DNA of 64,000 nucleotides from Pogonophryne albipinna (taxonomy: Eukaryota; Chordata; Actinopteri; Perciformes; Artedidraconidae): positions 116,103 through 180,102 of the forward strand of contig JAPTMU010000092.1 in assembly GCA_028583405.1 (NCBI GenBank), given 5' to 3'. Both the position numbers and the translations under genes were made by a program. The notes under the pieces are model-generated. The model ran no database searches. It saw only the letters and a program-made list of their open reading frames with translations, and was not told the origin of the DNA. Of the stretch, positions 1 to 11,924 are shown one piece after another. Position 1 is the stretch's first letter. Each line of letters opens with the position of its first letter.

Positions 1-788
1 GTGTTGCTTGCATGTAGCAGCTGCGTGTGTGTAGCTGCATGTAGCAGCTGCGTGTGTGTGTAGCTGCATGTAGCAGCTGTGTGTGTGTAGCTGCATGTAG
101 CAGCTGCGTGTGTGTGTTGCTGCATGTAGCAGCTGCGTGTGTGTGTTGCTTGCATGTAGCAGCTGCGTGTGTGTTGCTGCATGTAGCAGCTGCATGTGTG
201 TGTTGCTTGCATGTAGCAGCTGCGTGTGTGTTGCTGCATGTAGCAGCTGCGTGTGTGTAGCTGCATGTAGCAGCTGCGTGTGTGTAGCTGCATGTAGCAG
301 CTGCGTGTGTGTAGCTGCATGTAGCAGAGCGCGTGTGTTGCTGCATGTAGCAGCTGCGTGCGTGTTGCTGCATGTAGCAGCTGCGTGTGTGTTGCTGCAT
401 GTAGCAGCTGTGTGTGTGTTGCTGCATGTAGCAGAGCGTGTGTGTTGCTGCATGTAGCAGCTGTGTGTGTGTTGCTGCATGTAGCAGAGCGTGTGTGTTG
501 CTGCAAGTAGCAGAGCGTGTGTGTTGCTGCATGTAGCAGCTGTGTGTGTGTTGCTGCTGCATGTAGCAGCCGCGTGTGTGTTGCTGCATGTAGCAGCCGC
601 GTGTGTGTTGCTGCATGTAGCAGAGCGTGTGTGTTGCTGCAAGTAGCAGAGCGTGTGTGTTGCTGCATGTAGCAGCTGTGTGTGTGTTGCTGCTGCATGT
701 AGCAGCCGCGTGTGTGTTGCTGCATGTAGCAGCCGCGTGTGTGTTGCTGCATGTAGCAGCCGCGTGTGTGTTGCTGCATGTAGCAGCC
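1..788. repeat. Minisatellite, about 24-28 bp unit, core GCTGCATGTAGCAGC
   Basis: About thirty tandem units of 24-28 bp run from the window edge to 788. Each holds the core GCTGCATGTAGCAGC, whose ends GCTGC and GCAGC pair as a small hairpin, followed by a GTGTGT tract of variable length. Variants (CTGCG, CCGCG, AGAGCG) are ordered: CTGC types dominate to about 320, AGAGCG types lie in 320-660 and CCGCG types at the right end. Short open frames of Cys/Val/Ala come from the repeat and are not a gene. The array probably continues left of the window. Confidence 0.93.
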
Positions 789-1562
789 TGTTGGAGCAAA
801 CACAGTAGTGGTGGCTTAAAGCCCACCTCCGCTCCGCGCCGTCCGTTAGATGAGCCTGGTCAGATTTAATAAAAGAAGTTCAAAACACCGGCATAAAAGT
901 TATAACAATAATCTGATTTTAATGGTAAAAAACACAATACGAAATACAGAGTGCCCTGGAACAGAGCACTCCGGGCTCCCCGCTCCACCGCCGTGCGATA
1001 CAGATATCGGGACCAGCCAGTCAGAAACAGGGGGCATTTTGCATGAATAAACAACAGTATATATGGACATATTTGGGGCGGAGATGTGAGATGTCTCTTC
1101 CGTCCCATTTTACTCCTAAGCGAATCAGAGTTCTGGGAAAAAGTATTTTTCTTCTGAACAGAGCGTGAGAGCCTCGGAACTAGACAAGGTCAGAATCACT
1201 TTTTATCTTACACCTGGGTTCACTCCTTTAATTTCCCAGGGAAGATTTCACACAAACTATTCTTTCCCAGACAACCAAACATTGTACACAGAGATATTAG
1301 TATCAAACATTGTACACAGATATATTGGTGCTTGAGATTATATTGGCCCCAGAAAGAACCTTGAAAAGAACATGTGTGTGTGCTGGTAGAAGGAGGTGTA
1401 AGTGTGTGTGTGCTGATATCTGGGTCATTGAGTGTAAGTAAGAAGGTTTATATATATAGGATTACTTTAAAACAGTCCCAAATAATACATGTTCACTTCA
1501 ATACAGTTCAAGATAATACCTGTTTACTTTAATACAGTTTAGAACAATATCGGTTTCCTTTA
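789..1562. mobile_element. 774-bp insertion inside the minisatellite, possible solo LTR
   Basis: The minisatellite stops at 788 and resumes at 1563, and the 4-bp sequence AGCC flanks both sides (785-788 and 1563-1566). The segment begins TGTTGG, has an AATAAA-like signal near 869 and no coding capacity. A 4-bp target duplication and a 5' TG suit a solo LTR, but the right end is TTTA rather than CA. Positions 1463-1562 are about three diverged copies of a 37-bp repeat (motif ACTTTAATACAGTT). Alternatively it is unrelated unique DNA between two arrays. Confidence 0.4.
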
Positions 1563-1603
1563 AGCCGCGTGTGTGTTGCTGCATGTAGCAGCCGCGTGTG
1601 TGT
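1563..1603. repeat. Displaced remnant of the 1-788 minisatellite
   Basis: One full unit plus a partial unit of the CCGCG variant, identical to the last units of the array at 700-788. It shows that the array was once continuous across the 774-bp insertion. Confidence 0.85.
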
Positions 1604-1836
1604 AAACGGCCCTGTCCCCTCGCACACAGACGGAGAGAGATCTCGTCTCGATTGGAAAGGTCGAAAATACATCATAGACGCATTTGTTTGTCTTTTTGCA
1701 TGTTAGAAACGAGTTGGCGACACTAAGACTGCGAGATAATATTTTTGTAGCAATAAATAATACATGACATATATTTTTTGAATGTCTCCAGTACCGATAA
1801 AAAGACCAATAACGTTGGAGCTTAACGGCGCGTTAA

Positions 1837-2124
1837 AACCATAGACTGTATATATAAATGGACGTAGGGTCCGTGACGTCACCCATAGGATTCTGCAGAG
1901 TTGCCGAGAAGCTCTTAGTAGGCGGAGTCGGCCACTAACGGCTCGACTGTGACGTCAGAGTTCAACTCCCGCCTACTCCAGCCTGCTCCAAATAAGGGCA
2001 AAGAGGCGGAGCCGAGGAGGGACCTGCTGCCACAGAGCTGGAAGTTCCAGAGCTAGCTCAAGCTACCAAGCTAAGCTAACATGCTCCCCATCTGCACACT
2101 GCCGTGACATTTTACGTTTCTAAG
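1837..2124 (+). promoter_or_regulatory. Promoter and 5' exon-like stretch of the TTAA-flanked element
   Basis: A TATATATAAA box at 1849-1858 is followed by GC-rich sequence with two TGACGTCA-like CRE sites (GTGACGTCAC near 1873, TGTGACGTCAGA near 1950). It ends at TTTCTAAG followed by GTAAGC at 2125, a good splice-donor match. The only ATG near the end opens a very short frame, so this would be a non-coding first exon. The possible partner acceptor is at 4074. All of this is inferred from consensus. Confidence 0.35.
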
Positions 2125-2365
2125 GTAAGCGGACATGAAACTATTCAGCAAAACTATAAATAATAATCGAAGTTATTGAGTTTTTAGCATAATACTTCAG
2201 AATCTTAAAACCCCTTAATGTTTGTATGCAATTGTGCTAAATTCAACTCTGGAATCAAGCAAATATTAATATGTTTGCATGACATTAGTTATTTGTATTT
2301 TGATATCACTTAACTATACGTTTAATACATTTAAGTCAAGCTAAGGTACCTGTGATGGTAGCTAG

Positions 2366-2782
2366 TTGAAGAAGTCAGTCAAGTCGCTTCAGCTGATTCA
2401 AAATGCTGCAGCTCGTGTACTAACCAGAGTTAGGAAAAGGGACCACATTACTCCTGTTCTGGCTGCCTTACACTGGCTCCCTATAGAACACAGGATAGAA
2501 TTTAAAATTCTTCTTCTCGCCTACAAAGCCCTTAATGGGCAGGCGCCATCTTACCTTAAAGAACTCATTATACCCTACTGTCCTACTAGGGCATTGCGTT
2601 CCAAGAATGCAGGGTTGTTGGTTGTTCCTAGAGTCTCTAAAAGTACAATGGGAGCCAGAGCCTTTTCTTATCAAGCTCCACATTTGTGGAATCAGCTTCC
2701 AGTTTGTGTTCGGGCGGCAGACACCCTATCCGTTTTTAAGAGTGCGCTTAAGACCTTCCTTTTTGATAAAGCTTATAGTTAG
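2366..2782 (+). pseudogene. C-terminal fragment of LINE reverse-transcriptase ORF2
   Basis: A 138-codon open frame encodes the extreme C-terminus of a jockey-superfamily (L2/CR1/Rex-like) ORF2 protein. The recognised pattern is LQLIQNAAARVLT, then LHWLPIEHRIEFKILLL, LWNQLP and a final FKSALKTFLF. The endonuclease and catalytic RT motifs (FADD) are missing, so the copy cannot retrotranspose itself. The first codons belong to the insertion junction rather than to the protein. Confidence 0.85.
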
Positions 2783-3383
2783 GGCTGATTAGATTCAGCC
2801 CCTAGTTTTGCTGATAGGCTTAGTTTGTCGGGGGACATCTTACTTCTTCCTTCTCTCTGTCTATACCTGTGTACTCTCATGTTCCGATTAACCCAGCTTC
2901 CCCAAATTTCTTTCTTTTTGGTGTCTATATACGCTGGGATCCGGAGTCATGGATGATCCTGCGGTCCTGTGTCCTGCATCGCGAGCCCTGGATCTTGAGT
3001 CGTGGCTGTGGTCCTGGATCATAGGTCCTGGATGGATATCCTCGTGGAATCATCTTCCTATTATACACACATGCATTTCCAAACATTTGGACTACCTATG
3101 TTGCAAATGTATTATCTTTTCAATTTACACACGGCATCTATTGCACGTCTGTCCGTCCTGGGAGAGGGATCCCTCCTCTGTTGCTCTCCCTGAGGTTTCT
3201 CCCATTTTTCCCTTTAAAACTGTGGGTTTTCTTCGGAAGTTTTTCCTTGTACGATGTGAGGGTCTAAGGACAGAGGGTGTCGTATTGTCATACTGATATT
3301 TTGTACAAACTGTGAAGACCACTGAGACAAATGTAACATTTGTGATATTGGGCTATATAAATAAACATTGATTGATTGATTGA
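2368..3383 (+). mobile_element. 5'-truncated L2-like LINE (copy 1)
   Basis: This is the 3' end of a fish non-LTR retrotransposon: the last part of the reverse transcriptase ORF, a 3' UTR of about 600 bp, and a TGAT-repeat tail at 3369-3383. TAGTT occurs on both sides (2363-2367, 3384-3388) as a likely short target duplication. It landed within a 29-bp tandem array. A near-identical copy lies on the minus strand at 53577-54285. Confidence 0.85.
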
Positions 3384-3502
3384 TAGTTAGTGCTCTTACC
3401 TGTGATGGTAGCTAGTTAGTGCTCTTACCTGTGATGGTAGCTAGTTAGTGCTCTTACCTGTGATGGTAGCTAGTTAGTGCTCTTACCTGTGAGGCCTCCT
3501 CC
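3384..3502. repeat. 29-bp tandem repeat, about 4 units
   Basis: The unit TAGTTAGTGCTCTTACCTGT plus GATGGTAGC repeats every 29 bp. A half unit (ACCTGTGATGGTAGCTAGTT) lies at 2348-2367 on the far side of the LINE, so the LINE inserted into an existing array. Confidence 0.88.
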
Positions 3503-3599
3503 AAACAGCATAATAACCAGACTGTATCATTAAAACTAAGTACCAGTTCTAGATCCTTGACTTTAGACAAACAATTCAAAAGACAACATGTATTTAAAG

Positions 3600-3945
3600 A
3601 CCAATCTTTATTTAATTTAATTTAATTTAATCGTTTATTTGATGAGGGACAATGCACATTAATGAACACTTTAGACAGGTTATGTTTCCAGTGTAAATAT
3701 GCCGGATTATAGCTTTGAGCTAATTTCCATCCGTAGTCCCTGAGCAATGGGAGTGAGGGGGGGAAGGGGGATGTCCGGTGCCTTGCTCAAGGGCACCACG
3801 GCAGGGCAGGAGGTGAACTGGGACCTCTCCAAGTAGAAGTCCACACTCCATATTTTTAGGTCTGGTCGGGGACTTGAAACGGCGACCCTACAGTTCCCAG
3901 TCCAAGCCCCTACTGACTGAGCCACTGCCGGACGAAGGTGCCTCT
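3600..3945. mobile_element. Teleost interspersed repeat with TTTAA tract
   Basis: A (TTTAA)n tract at 3610-3631 leads into non-coding sequence with GATGAGGGACAATGCACATT, ending in CTGAGCCACTGCCGGACG. I recall this combination as a frequent short fish repeat, but I cannot name its superfamily. No open frame matters here. Confidence 0.45.
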
Positions 3946-4074
3946 TAACCTGAGATATTAGTTATACAGTAATAGTATTGACAATCTAAAAAAACTGAGC
4001 AACTCAACCGTCAACTTTATATTTCTTATTGTCTAAAGCATTTATTATTTTCATTTTTCCCCTCTCATATTCAG

Positions 4075-7000
4075 TGTGGACGGATTGAGACAGCCTGGTG
4101 TCCAGAGAGCTGCTGAGACTTCAGGGAGAAACCTCCGTGTGATGGACGGATTGAGACAGCGTGGTGTCCAGAGAGCTGCAGAGACTGCAGGGAGAAACCT
4201 CTGTGTGATGGACGGATTGAGACAGCGTGGTATCCAGAGAGCTGCAGAGACTTCAGGGAGAAACCTCTGTGTGATGGACGGATTGAGACAGCGTGGTGTC
4301 CAGAGAGCTGCAGAGACTGCAGGGAGAAACCTCCGTGTGATGGAGGGATTGAGACAGCGTGGAGTCCAGAGAGCTGCAGAGACTTCAGGGAGAAACCTCC
4401 GTGTGATGGACGGATTGAGACAGCCTGGTATCCCGAGAGCTGCAGAGACTTCAGTGAGAAACCTCCGTGTGATGGACGGATTGAGACAGCGTGGTGTCCA
4501 GAGAGCTGCAGAGACTTCAGGGAGAAACCTCTGTGTGATGGACGGATTGAGACAGCGTGGTGTCCAGAGAGCTGCAGAGACTTCAGGGAGAAACCTCCGT
4601 GTGATGGACGGATTGAGACAGCGTGGTGTCCAGAGAGCTGCAGAGACTTCAGGGAGAAACCTCCGTGTGATGGACGGATTGAGACAGCCTGGTGTCCAGA
4701 GAGCAGCAGAGACTTCAGGGAGAAACCTCCGTGTGATGGACGGATTGAGACAGGGTGGTGTCCAGAGAGCTGCAGAGACTTCAGGGAGAAACCTCCGTGT
4801 GATGGACTGATTGAGACAGCGTGGTGTCCAGAGAGCTGCAGAGACTTCAGGGAGAAACCTCCGTGTGATGTATGGATTGAGACAGCGTGGTGTCCAGAGA
4901 GCTGCAGAGACTTCAGGGAGAAACCTCCGTGTGATGGACGGATTGAGACAGCGTGGTGTCCAGAGAGCTGCAGAGACTTCAGGGAGAAACCTCCGTGTGA
5001 TGGACGGATTGAGACAGCGTGGTGTCCAGAGAGCTGCAGAGACTTCAGGGAGAAACCTCCGTGTGATGGACGGATTGAGACAGCGTGGTGTCCAGAGAGC
5101 TGCAGAGACTTCAGGGAGAAACCTCCGTGTGATGGACGGTTTGAGACAGCGTGGTGTCCAGAGAGCTGCAGAGACTTCAGGGAGAAACCTCCGTGTGATG
5201 GACGGATTGAGACAGATTGGTGTCCAGAGAGCTGCAGAGACTTCAGGGAGAAACCTCCGTGTGATGGACGGATTGAGACAGATTGGTGTCCAGAGAGCTG
5301 CAGAGACTTCAGGGAGAAACCTCCGTGTGATGGACGGATTGAGACAGCGTGGTGTCCAGAGAGCTGCAGAGACTTCAGGGAGAAACCTCCATGTGATGTA
5401 CGGATTGAGACAGCCTGGTGTCCAGAGAGCTGCAGAGACTTCAGGGAGAAACCTCCGTGTGATTGACGGATTGAGACAGCGTGGTGTCCAGAGAGCTGCA
5501 GAGACTTCAGGGAGAAACTTCCGTGTGATGGACGGATTGAGACAGCGTGGTGTCCAGAGAGCTGCAGAGACTTCAGGGAGAAACCTCCGTGTGATGGACG
5601 GATTGAGACAGCGTGGTGTCCAGAGAGCTGCAGAGACTTCAGGGAGAAACCTCCGTGTGATGGACGGATTGAGACAGCCTGGTGTCCAGAGAGCTGCAGA
5701 GACTTCAGGGAGAAACCTCCGTGTGATGGACGGATTGAGACAGCGTGGTGTCCAGAGAGCTGCGGAGACTTCAGGGAGAAACCTCCGTGTGATGGACGGA
5801 TTGAGACAGCGTGGTGTCCAGAGAGCTGCAGAGACTTCAGGGAGAAACCTCCGTGTGATGGACGGATTGAGACAGCGTGGTGTCCAGAGAGCTGCAGAGA
5901 ATTCAGGGAGAAACCTCCGTGTGATGGACGGATTGAGACAGCGTGGTGTCCAGAGAGCTGCAGAGACTTCAGGGAGAAACCTCCGTGTGATGTATGGATT
6001 GAGACGGCGTGGTGTCCAGAGAGCTGCAGAGACTTCAGGGAGAAACCTCCGTGTGATGGACGGATTGAGACAGATTGGTGTCCAGAGAGCTGCAGAGACT
6101 TCAGGGAGAAACCTCCGTGTGATGGACGGATTGAGACAGCGTGGTGTCCAGAGAGCTGCAGAGACTTCAGGGAGAAACCTCCGTGTGATGGACTGATTGA
6201 GACAGGGTGGTGTCCAGAGAACTGCAGAGACTTCAGGGAGAAACCTCCGTGTGATGGACGGATTGAGACAGCGTGGTGTCCAGAGAGCTGCAGAGACTTC
6301 AGGGAGAAACCTCCATGTGATGTACGGATTGAGACTGCGTGGTGTCCAGAGAGCTGCAGAGACTTCAGGGAGAAACCTCCGTGTGATGTACGGATTGAGA
6401 CAGCGTGGTGTCCAGAGAGCTGCAGAGACTTCAGGGAGAAACCTCCGTGTGATGGACGGATTGAGACAGCGTGGTGTCCAGAGAGCTGCAGAGACTTCAG
6501 GGAGAAACCTCCGTGTGATGGACGGATTGAGACAGCGTGGTGTCCAGAGAGCTGCAGAGACTTCAGGGAGAAACCTCAGTGTGATGGACGGATTGAGACA
6601 GCGTGGTGTCCAGAGAACTGCAGAGACTTCAGGGAGAAACCTCCGTGTGATGGACGGATTGAGACAGCGTGGTGTCCAGAGAGCTGCAGAGACTTCAGGG
6701 AGAAACCTCCGTGTGATGTACGGATTGAGACTGCGTGGTGTCCAGAGAGCTGCAGAGACTTCAGGGAGAAACCTCCGTGTGATGTACGGATTGAGACAGC
6801 GTGGTGTCCAGAGAGCTGCAGAGACTTCAGGGAGAAACCTCCGTGTGATGGACGGATTGAGACAGCGTGGTGTCCAGAGAGCTGCAGAGACTTCAGGGAG
6901 AAACCTCAGTGTGATGGACGGATTGAGACAGCGTGGTGTCCAGAGAGCTGCAGAGACTTCAGGGAGAAACCTCCGTGTGATGGACGGATTGAGACAGCGT

Positions 7001-9880
7001 GGTGTCCAGAGAGCTGCAGAGACTTCAGGGAGAAACCTCCGTGTGATGTACGGATTGAGACAGCGTGGTGTCCAGAGAGCTGCAGAGACTTCAGGGAGAA
7101 ACCTCTGTGTGATGGACAGATTGAGACAGCGTGGTGTCCAGAGAGCTGCAGAGACTTCAGGGAGAAACCTCCGTGTGATGGACGGATTGAGACAGCCTGG
7201 TGTCCAGAGAGCAGCAGAGACTTCAGGGAGAAACCTCCGTGTGATGGACGGATTGAGACAGGGTGGTGTCCAGAGAGCTGCAGAGACTTCAGGGAGAAAC
7301 CTCCGTGTGATGGACGGATTGAGACAGCGTGGTGTCCAGAGAGCTGCAGAGACTTCAGGGAGAAACCTCCGTGTGATGTACGGATTGAGACAGCGTGGTG
7401 TCCAGAGAGCTGCAGAGACTTCAGGGAGAAACCTCCGTGTGATGGACGGATTGAGACAGCGTGGTGTCCAGAGAGCTGCAGAGACTTCAGGGAGAAACCT
7501 CCGTGTGATGGACGGATTGAGACAGCGTGGTGTCCAGAGAGCTGCAGAGACTTCAGGGAGAAACCTCCGTGTGATGTACGGATTGAGACAGCGTGGTGTC
7601 CAGAGAGCTGCAGAGACTTCAGGGAGAAACCTCCGTGTGATGGACGGATTGAGACAGCGTGGTGTCCAGAGAGCTGCAGAGACTTCAGGGAGAAACCTCC
7701 GTGTGATGGACGAATTGAGACAGCGTGGTGTCCAGAGAGCTGCAGAGACTTCAGGGAGAAACCTCCGTGAGATGGACGGATTGAGACAGCGTGGTGTCCA
7801 GAGAGCTGCAGAGACTTCAGGGAGAAACCTCCGTGTGATGGACGGATTGAGACAGCCTGGTGTCCAGAGAGCTGCAGAGACTTCAGGGAGAAACCTCCGT
7901 GTGATGGACGGATTGAGACAGCGTGGTGTCCAGAGAGCTGCAGAGACTTCAGTGAGAAACCTCCGTGTGATGGACGGATTGAGACAGCGTGGTGTCCAGA
8001 GAGCTGCAGAGACTTCAGGGAGAAACCTCCGTGTGATGGACGGATTGAGACAGCGTGGTGTCCAGAGAGCTGCAGAGACTTCAGGGAGAAACCTCAGTGT
8101 GATGGACGGATTGAGACAGCGTGGTGTCCAGAGAGCTGCAGAGACTTCAGGGAGAAACCTCCGTGTGATGGACGGATTGAGACAGCGTGGTGTCCAGAGA
8201 GCTGCAGAGACTTCAGGGAGAAACCTCCGTGTGATGGATGGATTGAGACAGCGTGGTGTCCGGAGAGCTGCAGAGACTTCAGGGAGAAACCTCCGTGTGA
8301 TGGACGGATTGAGACAGCGTGGTGTCCAGAGAGCTGCAGAGAATTCAGGGAGAAACCTCCGTGTGATGGACGGATTGAGACAGCGTGGTGTCCAGAGAGC
8401 TGCAGAGACTTCAGGGAGAAACCTCCGTGTGATGTACGGATTGAGACGGCGTGGTGTCCAGAGAGCTGCAGAGACTTCAGGGAGAAACCTCCGTGTGATG
8501 GACGGATTGGTGTCCCGAGAGCTGCAGAGACTTCAGGGAGAAACCTCCGTGTGATGGACGGATTGAGACAGCGTGGTGTCCAGAGAGCTGCAGAGAATTC
8601 AGGGAGAAACCTCCGTGTGATGGACGGATTGAGACAGCGTGGTGTCCAGAGAGCTGCAGAGACTTCAGGGAGAAACCTCCATGTGATGTACGGATTGAGA
8701 CGGCGTGGTGTCCAGAGAGCTGCAGAGACTTCAGGGAGAAACCTCCGTGTGATGGACGGATTGAGACAGCGTGGTGTCCGGAGAGCTGCAGAGACTTCAG
8801 GAAGAAACCTCCGTGTGATGTACGGATTGAGACAGCGTGGTGTCCAGAGAGCTGCAGAGACTTCAGGGAGAAACCTCCGTGTGATGGACGGATTGAGACA
8901 GCCTGGTATCCCGAGAGCTGCAGAGACTTCAGTGAGAAACCTCCGTGTGATGGACGGATTGAGACAGCCTGGTATCCAGAGAGCTGCAGAGACTTCAGGG
9001 AGAAACCTCCGTGTGATGGACGGATTGAGACAGCGTGGTGTCCAGAGAGCTGCAGAGACTTCAGGGAGAAACCTCCATGTGATGTACGGATTGAGACAGC
9101 GTGGTGTCCAGAGAGCTGCAGAGACTTCAGGGAGAAACCTCTGTGTGATGGACGGATTGAGACAGCGTGGTGTCCGGAGAGTTGCAGAGACTTCAGGAAG
9201 AAACCTCCGTGTGATGTACGGATTGAGACAGCGTGGTGTCCAGAGAGCTGCAGAGACTTCAGGGAGAAACCTCCGTGTGATGGACGGATTGAGACAGCCT
9301 GGTATCCCGAGAGCTGCAGAGACTTCAGTGAGAAACCTCCGTGTGATGGACGGATTGAGACAGCCTGGTATCCAGAGAGCTGCAGAGACTTCAGGGAGAA
9401 ACCTCTGTGTGATGGACGGATTGAGACAGCGTGGTGTCCAGAGAGCTGCAGAGACTTCAGGGAGAAACCTCCGTGTGATGTACGGATTGAGACAGCGTGG
9501 TGTCCAGAGAGCTGCAGAGACTTCAGGGAGAAACCTCTGTGTGATGGACGGATTGAGACAGCGTGGTGTCCAGAGAGCTGCAGAGACTTCAGGGAGAAAC
9601 CTCTGTGTGATGGACGGATTGAGACAGCGTGGTGTCCAGAGAGCTGCAGAGACTTCAGGGAGAAACCTCCGTGTGATGGACGGATTGAGACAGCGTGGTA
9701 TCCCGAGAGCTGCAGAGACTTCAGTGAGAAACCTCCGTGTGATGGACGGATTGAGACAGCGTGGTGTCCAGAGAGCTGCAGAGACTTCAGGGAGAAACCT
9801 CTGTGTGATGGACGGATTGAGACAGCGTGGTGTCCAGAGAGCTGCAGAGACTTCAGGGAGAAACCTCCGTGTGATGGACG
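4075..9880 (+). repeat. 66-bp tandem array, about 88 units, open reading frame in most of it
   Basis: The unit GTGATGGACGGATTGAGACA ... GAAACCTCCGT is exactly 66 bp, so it translates as a 22-residue repeat (VMDGLRQRGVQ / RAAETSGRNLR). That frame is broken only by two TGA codons (4808-4810, 6194-6196, both from GACGGA to GACTGA) and one unit with a 10-bp deletion near 8509. A second sense frame (WCPESC motif) and one antisense frame are also largely open, a natural result of a period divisible by three. CATTTTTCCCCTCTCATATTCAG at 4051-4074 looks like a splice acceptor just before unit 1. No protein family is recognised; it may be wholly non-coding. Confidence 0.95.
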
Positions 9881-10120
9881 TCCTGTCTGTTGGTTTGGAG
9901 AGGACTGAGGGTCTTTCCTCTGCGAGGAGGACCAGGCCTGATGGAGGAGCCCATGCTGGGCACAGCTGATACCAACTGCACAGGCCTAGTCCGTCACTTT
10001 ATTTGACTAAATGTGTTTACTTATACATTTAATAGGTTTACACCTTCTGTCCATATGTGCTTTTTATTTAAAACATTTGATTAACTTTTGGTTCACATTT
10101 CAATAAATTGTATTTGTATT
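9881..10120 (+). other. Unique tail after the 66-bp array with stop codon and poly(A) signal
   Basis: The last repeat runs into unique sequence (GTCCTGTCTGTTGGTTTGG), and the main frame continues about 30 codons to a TGA at 9967-9969. A CAATAAATTG poly(A) signal lies at about 10102. With the acceptor-like site at 4074 this could delimit a terminal exon. No transcript evidence is available. Confidence 0.35.
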
Positions 10121-11743
10121 TGCTCCTTTCGTCCATTATTCTTACTGAAAGTGTTAGATTACACATTCACATCTGACTGAAGATTGGTCCCATTTATTTG
10201 TGACGTTGCAAACTCTGCGGTACAAGGCACAAGTGATGTGAAGCTCATAAAGTGAGGCAAATAGAAATAATCAGCTGATGGAGTGTAGATGTGGAAATAG
10301 CTGCATTCGATCAGCTGACTGTGTTTTCACAATAAAAGTAGTTTCTTAGTGAATGTCCTGTACTGGTCTTAAAATCTCATAACATCAGCTTTTAATGTTA
10401 CTCTTGGATGTTCTTCTTGACCCTCAGAGAAGGAGAACATGTCGTGTCTTTCAGGCATGTCCTTTCCTAACAAAAATGACAGGAAACATAAAACACTTGC
10501 AGAACAAGTGTGTTATTTATGAAAGCAGTGTGTTTGTGTGTTTAGGGGCTGTAGATATCATTATTTTGTAATTGTAATGTTTTTTTTTATTTCAACAGTG
10601 AGCTACAAAGACAATCAGATTATGAATGAACAGTATGAAGTTCATCAACATTGAAATATATGTTATTATCAAAATAATATGTAACTGTTATCAAAACGTA
10701 GTGCAACTGTAGAAGCTTGCTCTGTTGTCTCACTGAAAGAATCACTTTTACCACGTTTTTACAGACAATATTGAGAGATAAATAGAAGCAGTTCTCACTA
10801 TGTGTTAAATATCTTTGCCTTCAATACATTGAATTAGAAAGCTGACAAAACCATATTTCTTTAGCCTTTATGTATACAGGTGTAGATCTCATTGAGACAC
10901 AAGGTCTCATTTTCACACAAACATATTGCTAAATATTTAAATGTAACTTTTTGCATGGAAAACTCCCCTCAACTTAACTGATGTGTAGGTGATCTAGTAT
11001 TTAGTATTGTTTAATGGAGTGTATTCAAGTCAATACTTCATTCATTTAAACCAATATCTTTCTTGATTCTTTGTACAGTATGACAAAAAGAGTCTTTGTA
11101 CCTGAGCTGAAGTTCACTGCTGTGAGGAGTCCAGTTCTGTCTCTCACTCTCTGGTCCAGCCTGTCTGCATCACCTGGACACCTTAAACAAACAGATATTT
11201 ATGTAAAGTACCATGTGTACCAATATAACTGATTCTCTTCTGTTGAACATGTTGGATTGTGTATTGTCCGAGTCAGGGTCCTTTTTATTTTACTGAAACT
11301 TTGGAAGTTGTGTTACCAATGCTTACTGTTTATTTGATACCCATTTGGTAATGCAATTAATAAAAACAACAAGGTTTGGGTTCGTTCTTCAGATGACTGT
11401 GACGTTAACGTGTAAGCTCAATAATGAACTCCAGCTCAACCAACCATATTGTAATATCTAAGTAATCATCTTGAAATATGACATTAATAATTGTAATATA
11501 CACATCTTATTGTGAGGTTGATTTCACATACACTACTTCGACATTAGCTTGTCTACATACTTGAGCATAGCCAATTTAAATTAACCTTAGCGATGCATAC
11601 AGTTCCTACATATAATAAAATATCTCTAAGTTACATGGATGACCTTATTTTATAACCTCAAACAGAAGCCGTTTGTTCTACAGTATTATCCCACTTAACA
11701 CTTGTCTATTTCGTTTTAACCTTTATATATACAGTCTATGATT
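10121..11743. other. AT-rich stretch without recognised features
   Basis: I see no coding exon, RNA gene or known repeat here. Several AATAAA motifs occur, as expected in AT-rich fish DNA. Confidence 0.5.
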
Positions 11744-11924
11744 TTAACTTGTAGGCTACGATTAGCATCGTTAGCACCGATGTAGCTACCACTAGCTTAC
11801 ACCCAAGCCTTAACATTCATTACGTAGCTGATTCAAATCATAAACACATCAATAAGTACTCGAATTTCACTTACCGCAAAAACCGCATTCATGCACCGTC
11901 TGTTTCAACTGCAGAGCGAGTCAC

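Larger units (their letters stand above)
1833..11747. mobile_element. Candidate 9.9-kb transposon with inverted ends and TTAA flanks
   Basis: Positions 1832-1858 and 11722-11748 are inverted copies matching at 26 of 27 bases (core CATAGACTGTATATATAAA). TTAA is present at the outer edge of each (1833-1836, 11744-11747), as left by piggyBac- or Kolobok-type transposases. The terminal sequence followed by GGACGTAGGGTCCGTGACG resembles a repeat I remember as common in teleosts. No transposase is seen inside. The body contains an exon-like 5' end, an L2-like LINE, a second interspersed repeat, the 66-bp array and an AATAAA tail. It could instead be two separate short elements in opposite orientation. 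Confidence 0.45.

Noticed and set aside
4076..9969. Four consecutive long frames as four separate genes
   Set aside because: They are parts of one 66-bp tandem array separated by two TGA codons and a 10-bp deletion; reported as one array.
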